Shown in pieces: positions 1 through 8,103 of a stretch of DNA of 43,528 nt (within the stretch, counting starts at the first letter, position 1; each line of letters opens with the position of its first letter). This DNA is from Planctomycetota bacterium (lineage in GTDB: Bacteria > Planctomycetota > Planctomycetia > Planctomycetales > Planctomycetaceae): contig JAQCEJ010000040.1 of NCBI GenBank assembly GCA_027618475.1, positions 1-43,528 of the forward strand, in the 5' to 3' direction. The position numbers were made by a program, and so were the translations under genes. The notes below the pieces were generated by a model that saw nothing but the letters and a program-made list of their open reading frames with translations, was not told the DNA's origin and ran no database searches.

Positions 1-340
1 CCAGCCCGGTCCGCAGAGCCGGGGTTAAGGCCACACGTCAACTCTCTTCAGGCCCAACGGGCCGACCGTTCGTCTTAGCTCAACACCGCTCGCAAATGGA
101 ATGCCCGGCCCGTTGGGCCTTCAAGACATTGTCTACACACCACATGGACCAGGCCCTTGCGGACCTGGCTATAGGAACGGCTGGCCCTTCGGGCCGATAG
201 ACCACACTATTTAACGGAGCCACTCGTTTGCCGATGCCCTATCATCGCAACCTGGCAAAAAATCCGGTAGCATGCCGTCATCGTCCCATTGAAGTGAATC
301 GTGTCATCATGACATGCGGCGCATATCGAAAGAGGTCAAC
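1..340. other. Gene-poor left edge with three GC-rich hairpins
   Basis: No convincing gene is seen here. Three short perfect hairpins share the same arms, GGCCC and GGGCC, around 3-nt loops: 51-63 (loop AAC), 107-119 (loop GTT) and 183-195 (loop TTC). The first two also form a 14-bp perfect inverted repeat with each other (50-63 and 107-120). They may be folded leader or terminator structures of a gene left of the window, or remnants of a small repeat. The 118-aa frame at 228-584 overlaps the sialidase-like gene in another frame and looks spurious. Confidence 0.6.
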
Positions 341-1462
341 ATGCAGATCAAAGAACGAGGAATTCTCAATCGCGGTGAACCGGGAACGTGTCGGGCGTTT
401 TCGACGTATCCCACGACGACCGTGTTATCCGATGGATCGTTACTGGCAACCTATCGCGTCGGGTCGAAAAAAGATGGTGACGACGAGAAAGTCGAACTCC
501 GCCGTTCGAGCGACGGCGGCAGAACCTGGAGCGAACCAGAGTCACCGTTCGCCGACACGATCAACGGAAAACGGGGCTCGTTAAAAACTGTCTATCTGAC
601 GCCGCTCGGCGGAAATCACATTATGGCGTCTTCGCTGTGGATCGATCGAGAGGCGTATCCCGGTAAGAACCTGTTCAACGACCAGACCGAAGGTTGCCTG
701 CCGATGGCGTTGCTCGTTGCCGATTCACACGATCAAGGACAATCGTGGTCGCCGTGGCGCATCGTCGCGGTTCCGGACGATATCGGCCCGCCGAGTTTGA
801 CGAGTCCGGTCTTGAAAATGAAAAGCGGCCGACTCGCGGTGAGCATCGAAACCAACAAGAACTACGAAGACACGTCGAAGTGGTTTCAGCGCGTGGTCTA
901 TGTTTATTCTGACGATAACGGTCAGACATGGGGCGAACCGGTGACGGTCAGCCAGGATCCGACCGCCCGCATTTTCAACTGGGACCAGCGGGCAGGCGTT
1001 TGCCCCGACGGCCGCGTCGTGACGTTTAGCTGGACGTACGATCGCGAAACAACCAAGTATTTGAATATCACCCGGCGGATCAGCAGCGACGAAGGAGCGA
1101 CGTGGACCGAACCCGAAGACCTGGGATTTCCCGATCAGGCGTCGGTGCCGGCGATATTGCCCGACGGCCGCATGGTACTTGCCTGGGTCGATCGATTTCA
1201 CACACATTCGATTCGTGCGCGACTTGCCAGACAACCCGATGCACCGTTTACCGCCGAGTCGGAGGCCGTATTGTACGAACTCAAGACCACGAGCAAGACC
1301 GTAGAAGGAGAAGGACACACAGGCGACTTGCTGGTTGAAATGGGAATGTGGAATTATGGACTCCCCTTTGCCACGGCGTTACCCGACGGCGACGTACTGG
1401 TGACCTATTACGAAGGAACAGCCGATTGCATGCAGGCAACCTGGGTGCGATTGGGTTTATAG
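341..1462 (+). CDS. Sialidase-fold (BNR/Asp-box) protein, probably cytoplasmic
   Basis: A 373-aa six-bladed beta-propeller protein of the sialidase/neuraminidase superfamily. Four Asp-box-like repeats are visible (SxDxGxTW type): SSDGGRTW near residues 56-63, SHDQGQSW near 129-136, SDDNGQTW near 190-197 and SSDEGATW near 251-258. The start at 341 is chosen because AGAGG lies 5 nt before it; the frame stays open to 314, where no ribosome site is seen. From this start there is no signal peptide, so the protein is probably cytoplasmic. The canonical FRIP motif of exo-sialidases is not seen near the N-terminus (CRAFSTYP lies there instead), so sialic acid may not be the substrate. The next gene follows 66 nt downstream on the same strand. 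The fold is confident; the substrate is unknown. Confidence 0.85.
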   Translation: MQIKERGILNRGEPGTCRAFSTYPTTTVLSDGSLLATYRVGSKKDGDDEKVELRRSSDGGRTWSEPESPFADTINGKRGSLKTVYLTPLGGNHIMASSLWIDREAYPGKNLFNDQTEGCLPMALLVADSHDQGQSWSPWRIVAVPDDIGPPSLTSPVLKMKSGRLAVSIETNKNYEDTSKWFQRVVYVYSDDNGQTWGEPVTVSQDPTARIFNWDQRAGVCPDGRVVTFSWTYDRETTKYLNITRRISSDEGATWTEPEDLGFPDQASVPAILPDGRMVLAWVDRFHTHSIRARLARQPDAPFTAESEAVLYELKTTSKTVEGEGHTGDLLVEMGMWNYGLPFATALPDGDVLVTYYEGTADCMQATWVRLGL

Positions 1463-1528
1463 TGTGAACGACATTCGCACGATCGTCGTAAAACGAGTTT
1501 GAAAATTCGCTAAAGGAACCGATTCACA

Positions 1529-2428
1529 ATGTGGCATTGTGCCCTGGAACTTTCACCCGACCGGCGTGTCACCGCCGGTAGTGACGTTGCCCTTTGTGCG
1601 GCGATCGAGTGCGGTGCCGACTTGCGCATTTACACCGAGTTCCTGTTTGAAGAACATATCGAACCGAACTGGAAAGGGGATCCGAATCAGAACGGACTCA
1701 TTCGCGAAGTCATCGACTTTCGACAAACCATGCTGATCGATAGAAAACACACCGCCGCGGTGACGACGCAGCGACAACCGTTGCATCCTCCATTCGGTTT
1801 CAATGGAACACAGCCGAAGATGTCGTTCTTTTTGTACAACATGGATGGCCAACAGGCGTGTGCCAATATGGTGCTGGACGACTCCCAACTTGCAACGGTA
1901 CCGGGAGCGATCGAAACATATCCCCCTCCCGCCGACATGCTCAAGATGAGTGCGATGCAGGTCTTCGACGGTGACACATACGGGCCAGGACGCAATTTCA
2001 TTTACGACATGGAGGTTTACCGGTTTTTTGTCCGCGACGACTGGGAATTGATTTACGCACACGACGTCGACGGCACACCGACAACAGGCAACGTCGAGGC
2101 GATCGAGAACGCACAACTGGCGGGACGGGAGATCAAAGTCGGCATTCGCAACTTGAATGCCGATTGGAACACGAACATCGACCACGAAGTTTTTTCGCAG
2201 GTTGGCTCGGGGTTTTATCATTGCGGACCGCGCGTCTATGCGTGCAGCACGCATCCGATTGTCCGCGTCAAACCGGGCATTCCCGTTGTATACGATTCAC
2301 AAGGATGGGATCTCTGCTGGGTCTTTCTGCGATCTGATGGCCAGAGCGTCGTTCGCCGGCTTGATCCCATGACGCGACGATTCCGTGATTTCGATACGCG
2401 ATTGGCCTGTCGCTGGTTCGCACGGTGA
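1529..2428 (+). CDS. Conserved hypothetical protein, 299 aa
   Basis: I do not recognise a named family. The protein has no signal peptide or membrane segment. It is rich in aromatic and acidic residues and has tryptophan motifs such as FVRDDWELIYAHD in the middle and DSQGWDLCWVFLRSDG near the C-terminus, a composition typical of a beta-rich soluble protein. AAGGA at 1513-1517 lies 11 nt before the ATG. It sits 66 nt downstream of the sialidase-fold gene on the same strand, so the two may be co-transcribed and act on the same carbohydrate or compound; that link is inference from position only. Confidence 0.7.
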   Translation: MWHCALELSPDRRVTAGSDVALCAAIECGADLRIYTEFLFEEHIEPNWKGDPNQNGLIREVIDFRQTMLIDRKHTAAVTTQRQPLHPPFGFNGTQPKMSFFLYNMDGQQACANMVLDDSQLATVPGAIETYPPPADMLKMSAMQVFDGDTYGPGRNFIYDMEVYRFFVRDDWELIYAHDVDGTPTTGNVEAIENAQLAGREIKVGIRNLNADWNTNIDHEVFSQVGSGFYHCGPRVYACSTHPIVRVKPGIPVVYDSQGWDLCWVFLRSDGQSVVRRLDPMTRRFRDFDTRLACRWFAR

Positions 2429-2645
2429 ACGAAATCCGCCCAGAGACCGGGAACAACACTCCGAACTGCCTCACCGCAACTATTTACATATAGACAGGTT
2501 GCGTTAACTCGCCCTCGCCGTCTTGGCCTCAGATCGGCCTATTCTGAAAATCGGCGTTGTGATACATTTCTCCGTTTCGTGCGGGACATTCGTTGGTTTC
2601 AGTTATTCCACGAACTGTCAGGCAACCGGGGGGAACGGGTAGATC

Positions 2646-3002
2646 ATGAGAGGTCAGCGAAGGCACATCGGATGGCTGCTTGGGGTGTGCGCGTTGAGCG
2701 GCTGCCTCAATCCGATGACGACGCGGCTTCCGACCTGGAATATCGGTTCCCCCGAAGCAGAAAAAAAAGCGTACGAACAATTCGATCCCTTCCCCGATGT
2801 TTCGACCGGACCGAACACATTTTCTCGGCCGCGCGGTTTCACTCAACAGCGGGAACCAAGCCGGCAAGCGATCGAATTCAATCAGAAGCGACGCCCCTCG
2901 TCGATTCCCGGATATCCCGTTTATCCCGGCAACCCCGGTCCTGATCTGGGAACGCCGAATTCCAACCTCGGCTCGGATTATCCATACGTCGTCCAGCCGT
3001 AA
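2646..3002 (+). CDS. Small secreted lipoprotein, 118 aa
   Basis: The N-terminus is basic (MRGQRRH), followed by a hydrophobic stretch and the lipobox LSGC, so Cys20 would be lipidated and the protein anchored in a membrane. The mature part is low in complexity and rich in Pro, Gly and Asn (for example YPVYPGNPGPDLG), with a YEQFDPFPD segment in the middle that I associate with short planctomycete lipoproteins. No enzyme domain is visible. A purine-rich GGGGGGAACGGG lies just upstream of the ATG. The function is unknown. Confidence 0.7.
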   Translation: MRGQRRHIGWLLGVCALSGCLNPMTTRLPTWNIGSPEAEKKAYEQFDPFPDVSTGPNTFSRPRGFTQQREPSRQAIEFNQKRRPSSIPGYPVYPGNPGPDLGTPNSNLGSDYPYVVQP

Positions 3003-3096
3003 TCGCTTCGCGAGAAATCTTTCGGCCATGTCTCTGATGTGAACGATTTGTTCTGTCGACCCGCGAAAATTCACGCTATCATGAATTTCGTCGATC

Positions 3097-3220
3097 CTGA
3101 CAGCCCGTGAAAATGAGGGATGGTGCCACGGGTGGCTTATCCACCCGTGTTATTCCGATATCTCACAACTACACTGCCGGACAAGCCGGCAGTGCCACCA
3201 TTTATTCAACAGGCTGCTAA
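3097..3220. repeat. MITE-like double-hairpin repeat, copy 1
   Basis: A ~124-bp intergenic element that recurs in reverse orientation at 11090-11224. It contains two perfect 9-bp stems: CACGGGTGG / CCACCCGTG (3127-3135 and 3141-3149, loop CTTAT) and CACTGCCGG / CCGGCAGTG (3172-3180 and 3186-3194, loop ACAAG). Its ends are imperfect inverted repeats: CTGACAGCCCGTGAAAATGA on the left and the complement of TTAGCAGCCTGTTGAATAAA on the right. It contains no gene. This is the layout of a non-autonomous mobile repeat. Confidence 0.75.
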
Positions 3221-3234
3221 CGACGAAATCTCTC

Positions 3235-4389
3235 GTGGTGAAAGTATCGATCGTGGTCAGAAACTATAAACAGCAGTCGCATTCGCGGTCGGTGCTTACG
3301 ACATCAGATGCACGGTTTCGCAGGGCCGTCTGGTCTCTGTTGGGGATCGTTTCGATTCTGTGCAGCCGATTACAATTCGTGAACGCACAAGATGACGTCC
3401 CTTCGAAACGACCACAATCCCATTCGGTGGAAACCAGCGGAAAAACGATGATGACGCCGGTGACGATCGGGAGTATCGAGAAAGGACTCGAATTTCTCGC
3501 CTCGCGGCAACACACCGATGGTTCATTCGGGTCGGGGAGCGTCTATCAGCGAAACGTAGCGGTCTCGTCGCTTTCGGGACTGGCATTTATCTCCGCGGGA
3601 CATACTCCCGGCCGAGGGAAATATGGAGACGTTGTAGATCGCGCTGTCGCTTTTATTCTTGGAAGTACGCGAGCCTCCGGATACATCATTCAAGACGAAA
3701 GCCCTTCGCACGGGCCGATGTACGGGCATGGCTTCGCTACGATGTTTCTGGCAGAAGTCTACGGCATGACCGAACAAAAAGAAGTTCGCGAAAAGTTGGA
3801 AAAAGCGGTTAAGCTCATCATTCAGACGCAGAGCAAAGAAGGGGGTTGGCGGTATTATCCCGAATCGAAGGATGCCGATTTATCCGTAACGGTCTGTCAG
3901 ATCATGGCGTTACGAGCCGCTCGCAACGCCGGTATTTTCGTCCCCAAGAACACGGTCGATCGCTGCATCGAATATGTGGAAAAATGTCAGAATAGCGATG
4001 GTGGATTTCGCTATCAGTCTATCAAACAGTCGGAGAGCCTGTTCCCGCTGACCGCCGCCGGTATTGTGGCCCTGAACAGTTCAGGAATTTATGATGGTCC
4101 CGAATTGCAGCGCAGCGTCGATCATCTGATGCGATATCTGCCGCACCCCAAAATTGTCCGTTACGAAGGGCATTATTTCTACGGACATTATTACGGTGTA
4201 CAGGCGATGTGGCAGGCCGGGGGAAGCGAATGGGAGCAATGGTATCCGGCGATCCGCGACGAACTGGTCCGTAAGCAATATGCGAACGGGAGTTGGGACG
4301 ATCCTCAAATCTGCACCGAATACGGCACCGCGATGGCCTGCATCATTCTACAGATTCCGAATCAGTACATTCCGATTTTTCAGCGGTAA
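3235..4389 (+). CDS. Secreted terpene-cyclase-fold (prenyltransferase/squalene oxidase repeat) protein
   Basis: A 384-aa protein made of alpha/alpha-barrel repeats, as in squalene cyclases and protein prenyltransferase beta subunits. QW-like repeat cores are QHTDGSFG (~93), QTQSKEGGWRYYP (~198), KCQNSDGGFRY (~250) and KQYANGSWDD (~352). A hydrophobic N-terminal segment ending VNAQ (~51) suggests export. The cyclase acid motif DXDD is reduced to DADL in KDADLSVTV, so classical cyclase activity is unlikely. Conserved YGHGF and HYFYGHYY motifs are shared with the paralogue at 26497-27546. The start is uncertain: the frame begins with two GTG codons at 3235/3238 and has no good ATG before the signal segment. 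The NPCBM-domain gene follows after 33 nt. Confidence 0.75.
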   Translation: MVKVSIVVRNYKQQSHSRSVLTTSDARFRRAVWSLLGIVSILCSRLQFVNAQDDVPSKRPQSHSVETSGKTMMTPVTIGSIEKGLEFLASRQHTDGSFGSGSVYQRNVAVSSLSGLAFISAGHTPGRGKYGDVVDRAVAFILGSTRASGYIIQDESPSHGPMYGHGFATMFLAEVYGMTEQKEVREKLEKAVKLIIQTQSKEGGWRYYPESKDADLSVTVCQIMALRAARNAGIFVPKNTVDRCIEYVEKCQNSDGGFRYQSIKQSESLFPLTAAGIVALNSSGIYDGPELQRSVDHLMRYLPHPKIVRYEGHYFYGHYYGVQAMWQAGGSEWEQWYPAIRDELVRKQYANGSWDDPQICTEYGTAMACIILQIPNQYIPIFQR

Positions 4390-4422
4390 GCACCTCTCGT
4401 TCTTTCCATAGGCTTCGATGGT

Positions 4423-5739
4423 ATGCCCGCACGAATTGCGATCTTCGCCTGTCTGATAGCAGGCTTGTATTTTTCCCCTTCGACAGTGGCGACGGCTCAA
4501 GGTCGCGCCGGTCCTCCACTGTTATTCGCGGTGCAGTCGGTTGATGGAACGCCGACAGTGGGACGAATCAAAGCTTTGACTCCGGACAGTCTCACGCTAC
4601 TTACCCCCGAAGAATTGATCCGGCGTCTCGACGATGTCATTCTGCTGGAGCGGGTTGTTCCGCAAACGGACCGTCCGACGGATGAACCTCTCCCATACCG
4701 TCTGTCGGATACCGCTTCTCTAAAACCAGTGAAGCGAGCAGCCCCCCGTTTGTGGCTGGCAAACGGCGACCGGATCGCTGTCGAATTGATGACACTCGAT
4801 GACGTCAATATTACGGTTCGCGTTTTGAGCGTTTCTGCACAACCGATATGGACGATTCCACTGGAACTGGTGCGCGGTTACGCCGACTCCGAACGATCGC
4901 CGCATGCCGCCGCGTTTGCGGGTCGTACGATGGTCGATCAGGGGGTCAATGCCGACGTGTTGTCGCTCACCAATGGCGACCACATCGTCGGAGAACTTCA
5001 AAACTTCAAAGACGGCACATTTACCATCGAAACAAGTACCGGCGTTATCGAGATTCCACAGGATGGGATCGAAGCGTTCGCGATGAACCCCGAGTTGATG
5101 GCCATCCCGCGACAGTTCGACGAACGCTTATTGACCATACTGGCTGATGGATCGTTCCTGACGTTGACCGATCTTCAATCCGATGAATCAGAAGCGGAAC
5201 ATGTTCGATTGACCGCGGCAACAACGTACGGCCAGGCCGTTACGATTCCCATTGGTGATCTGCACAGGCTCTACGTTCTCAATCGGAAGACCATGATGTT
5301 GTCGGACCTGGAGCCGGTTGCGTATGAGTTCACTCCCTACTTTTCGCGGCAATGGAAGTATGCGGTCGATACAAATGTCGCCGGGGGACCGCTGCGCGTC
5401 GACAACCGAGAATACGTCCACGGACTGGGGCTGCACTCGCAATGCCGGTTGACATACGATCTCGACGATCGCTATTCGCGATTTCAGGCCAAGGCGGGAA
5501 TCGACGATGGCGTAGATCATCGGGGACAGGCATGGTTGTCGGTCTTCATCGATGGCAAGCCTCGCATCGAACGCCTGTTATTGAAAGGGACGGACGGCGT
5601 GAAGGAGATTCTCGTCGATCGCCTCGACGGGGCGAAACAGTTGACGATCGTCGTTGAATTCGGACCGTTCGGTGACGTGTGCGATCACGTCGATCTCGTC
5701 GATCCTGTTCTCGTTCGGAAAGCACCCGCACAACCGTAA
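4423..5739 (+). CDS. Secreted NPCBM/NEW2-domain protein
   Basis: A 438-aa protein with a signal peptide (hydrophobic residues 4-24, cleavage near ATAQG). The N-terminal two thirds are repeated beta-rich units built on phrases such as LANGDRIAVELM and LTNGDHIVGELQNF, which resemble planctomycete proteins that describe a residue-binding beta scaffold. The C-terminal part, from about residue 305, is an NPCBM carbohydrate-binding domain: it has the typical order of VNGGPLRVDNREYVHGLGLHS-like residues, then FQAKAGIDD, VDHRGQAWLSVFIDG and FGPFGDVCDHVDLVDP. It probably binds glycans outside the cytoplasm. It starts 33 nt after the terpene-cyclase-fold gene and is likely in one operon with it. It ends 8 nt from the convergent DUF2063 gene. 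Confidence 0.8.
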   Translation: MPARIAIFACLIAGLYFSPSTVATAQGRAGPPLLFAVQSVDGTPTVGRIKALTPDSLTLLTPEELIRRLDDVILLERVVPQTDRPTDEPLPYRLSDTASLKPVKRAAPRLWLANGDRIAVELMTLDDVNITVRVLSVSAQPIWTIPLELVRGYADSERSPHAAAFAGRTMVDQGVNADVLSLTNGDHIVGELQNFKDGTFTIETSTGVIEIPQDGIEAFAMNPELMAIPRQFDERLLTILADGSFLTLTDLQSDESEAEHVRLTAATTYGQAVTIPIGDLHRLYVLNRKTMMLSDLEPVAYEFTPYFSRQWKYAVDTNVAGGPLRVDNREYVHGLGLHSQCRLTYDLDDRYSRFQAKAGIDDGVDHRGQAWLSVFIDGKPRIERLLLKGTDGVKEILVDRLDGAKQLTIVVEFGPFGDVCDHVDLVDPVLVRKAPAQP

Positions 5740-5747
5740 CATCCACG

Positions 5748-6665
5748 TCATTCGATTTTCAGCCCGTAGATATACCCCAGCCGGGTCCACTCACGAAAAT
5801 CGTCGTGCAATGCGGTGCTGATGTTCTCCGGTAATTCCACATCGGTCTCGAAGAGATGCTCCACTGCCGTGTCGAGCGATACTCCTTCTTGTAACGCTTG
5901 CAGCAACACGTATTGTCTCTTCAGCAGCGGCCCGCGATGGACAACATAATCGCGCCGTGTGACGGCAAGCCATGTGACACAAGGATCGGGAATGCGCAGC
6001 GGCGTTTTCGATGGGGTACGGTCGAATTGCCTCGCCGCCGTAATATAAAGCTGAACGGGGTACTTCAGTTCGATCGTTCGAAAAGCAGGGTTGAGTTGAA
6101 CGTAGACGCGCGGAAAGTCGTCGGGGTCGATCGATCGAAATTGATCCCACAAAAAGGGGGGCTGACCTTCAATCCCCGGGCCGTCGAATACATCGGCGTA
6201 GAGTCGTTCGAGTCGGGCCAGATCGATGATGAAATCGGTCCAACCGGCGTCGGCCGATCCCTCGAACGTCTCGCGGCGTGTTTCAGCAAGAAAGGGAGGA
6301 AAATTTCTGCCGAGTTCGCCGAGCGTGTAACTGTTCGACGGATAGCGTTTGAGATATTCAAACGCAAAGCCGTCGAAGACTGAATCTCCCAGCGCGTGAC
6401 ACAGCGAGGGAAATTCAGCGCGCAGACATTCCATCAGGCGGGCAAAATAGGCCTGATTGTAAATCTGCAGTCGCTCGACCGACGAGAGATTACGCGATCG
6501 TTCGATGACCGTTTCGAGATTTTCCGGGGTCATCGCAAGGACATCATTCGCGATTCCTGTTTCCAGACCGTCGACAACACCCGCTGGATGCAGAATGATC
6601 TGCTGCATCCAGCGTTGAATGTCGTTCAGAGTCGGGGGATCGGAATGAGGCGTCGGCGATGTCAT
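5748..6665 (-). CDS. DUF2063 (HvfC/BufC N-terminal domain) protein
   Basis: A 305-aa protein. The N-terminal ~100 residues carry the DUF2063 pattern: LNDIQRWMQQIIL, then a Leu/Arg helix and RLQIYNQAYFARLMECLRAE, FPSLCHALGD and FDGFAFEYLKRYPSNSYTLGELG. In the known HvfC/BufC systems this domain acts with a DUF692 enzyme (HvfB/BufB) that modifies metal-binding bufferin peptides. No DUF692 gene and no DUF2282 precursor peptide are present beside it. Instead it lies 37 nt downstream of a sugar aminotransferase. The C-terminal half resembles the usual DUF2063 C-terminal extension. Its partner must be elsewhere, or it has another role. Confidence 0.8.
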   Translation of the reverse strand: MTSPTPHSDPPTLNDIQRWMQQIILHPAGVVDGLETGIANDVLAMTPENLETVIERSRNLSSVERLQIYNQAYFARLMECLRAEFPSLCHALGDSVFDGFAFEYLKRYPSNSYTLGELGRNFPPFLAETRRETFEGSADAGWTDFIIDLARLERLYADVFDGPGIEGQPPFLWDQFRSIDPDDFPRVYVQLNPAFRTIELKYPVQLYITAARQFDRTPSKTPLRIPDPCVTWLAVTRRDYVVHRGPLLKRQYVLLQALQEGVSLDTAVEHLFETDVELPENISTALHDDFREWTRLGYIYGLKIE

Positions 6666-6702
6666 GGTGCATCATGATACCATGCCAACCGGTCTGTTTC
6701 AC

Positions 6703-7914
6703 TTATGCGGCGCGCGTTTGCTTCAGGCGGACCGACTGTCTCTCACTGAGTTCGAGAATCTCGACGAGGCCTTCGACGACGCGATCTTGCTGATCTTCGC
6801 GGAGTTCGGTAAAGATCGGGAGTGCGAGAACTTCTTCGCATGCGAGTTCTGCATGCGGAAAATCGCCTGCGCCGTAACCGAGAAACGCGAAACATTTCTG
6901 CAGATGCAGCGGCGAAGGATAATACACCGCCGCGCCGATCTGCCGTTCGCGCAGCGAGGCCAGAACTTCGTTGCGACGGTCGCTTTTCACACGGACGACG
7001 AATTGATTGAAGACATGGCGGCGCTCGCCCAAAACCTGCGGAAGTTGCAATGTGTCGTCGATATCGTATGTCTCGAAGAGTTGTGCATATCTCCCGGCAT
7101 TCTTCTGACGTCCTGCCGTCCAATCGTCCAAATGTCGAAGTTTGACGCGAAGCACGGCGGCTTGCAGCGCATCGAGCCGGCTGTTGAGTCCGACTTCGAC
7201 ATGCCGGTATCCTCCCGTATCTCCATGCACGCGCAGGCGTCGTAACCGCGACGCAATTTCGGGATCGTCGGTCGTGATGATTCCACCGTCACCGGCACCG
7301 CCGAGATTCTTGGTTGGGAAAAAGCTGAAGCATCCGGTCGTTCCGAGCACACCGGCGCGTCGGCCTCGGTATTCCGCACCGATCGCCTGACAGGCATCTT
7401 CGATCACCACCAGGCCGTGCTGCACCGCCATACGCCAGAGAGGTTCCATCTCGGCACACTGCCCAAACAGATGGACCGGCATAATGGCCCGCGTACGGCT
7501 GGTAATGGCCTCTTCAACCTGTTCGGGAATGAGATTGAAACTCACCGGGTCGATATCGACGAACACCGGTTTGGCACCGACTCGACAAATCGAACTCGCA
7601 GTGGCGAAAAATGTAAAAGGGGAAGTAATGACTTCGTCCCCCGGTCCGATATCGTGAGCCATTAACGCCAGAATGAGAGCATCGGTTCCTGATGCGCAGC
7701 CAATGGCATCGCGGGCATCGCAGTATTCGGCAATCTCGTACTCGAACTCGGCGACTTCGTCACCAAGTACGAAACTTTGGGCCGCAAATACACGAGCGAC
7801 AGCCTCTTGAACTTCGTCGGCAATCGTCTGATGCTGGGCGACCAGATCGATCAATGGCACGGCAGCAACAGAGGGAGATGACGGAACGGAATCTGATTGA
7901 ATCGGCTGGGTCAT
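6703..7914 (-). CDS. DegT/DnrJ/EryC1/StrS-family sugar aminotransferase
   Basis: A 403-aa PLP-dependent aminotransferase (fold type I) of the nucleotide-sugar family. These enzymes transfer an amino group, usually from glutamate, to a keto-sugar nucleotide for surface polysaccharides. Visible motifs are the cofactor-binding CASGTDAL, the Asp of VIEDACQA (~173), the Schiff-base lysine in SFFPTKNLGG (~202) and GLNSRLDALQAA in the active-site region. The start at 7914 is chosen because AAGGAG lies 7 nt upstream; the frame stays open to 7977. Sequence features such as LIDLVAQ at the N-terminus and HLFGQ resemble WbpE/WlbC-type 3-keto-uronate aminotransferases, but the exact sugar cannot be set by reading. 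No other sugar-nucleotide genes adjoin it. Confidence 0.9.
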   Translation of the reverse strand: MTQPIQSDSVPSSPSVAAVPLIDLVAQHQTIADEVQEAVARVFAAQSFVLGDEVAEFEYEIAEYCDARDAIGCASGTDALILALMAHDIGPGDEVITSPFTFFATASSICRVGAKPVFVDIDPVSFNLIPEQVEEAITSRTRAIMPVHLFGQCAEMEPLWRMAVQHGLVVIEDACQAIGAEYRGRRAGVLGTTGCFSFFPTKNLGGAGDGGIITTDDPEIASRLRRLRVHGDTGGYRHVEVGLNSRLDALQAAVLRVKLRHLDDWTAGRQKNAGRYAQLFETYDIDDTLQLPQVLGERRHVFNQFVVRVKSDRRNEVLASLRERQIGAAVYYPSPLHLQKCFAFLGYGAGDFPHAELACEEVLALPIFTELREDQQDRVVEGLVEILELSERQSVRLKQTRAA

Positions 7915-8103
7915 TACGCGACTCCTTTCGCCTGGAATAACCCGAATTCGATGGGTCGGAAGTACAACGCCGTGCATCCTGCACGGTCGACGGAAGATTA
8001 TGCCTGGAAGCGATTTCTGTCAACACGAACCGTCACGGAATTCACGATCGACGGATGTCACTGTTCGACGGCGTTCAAATCGAGCGGGCAAGCATCTAAA
8101 CCC

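Noticed and set aside
725-1318. A 197-aa frame on the minus strand inside the sialidase-fold gene.
   Set aside because: It lies opposite a clear Asp-box gene, has no family features and is rich in Arg, as antisense frames in this genome are.
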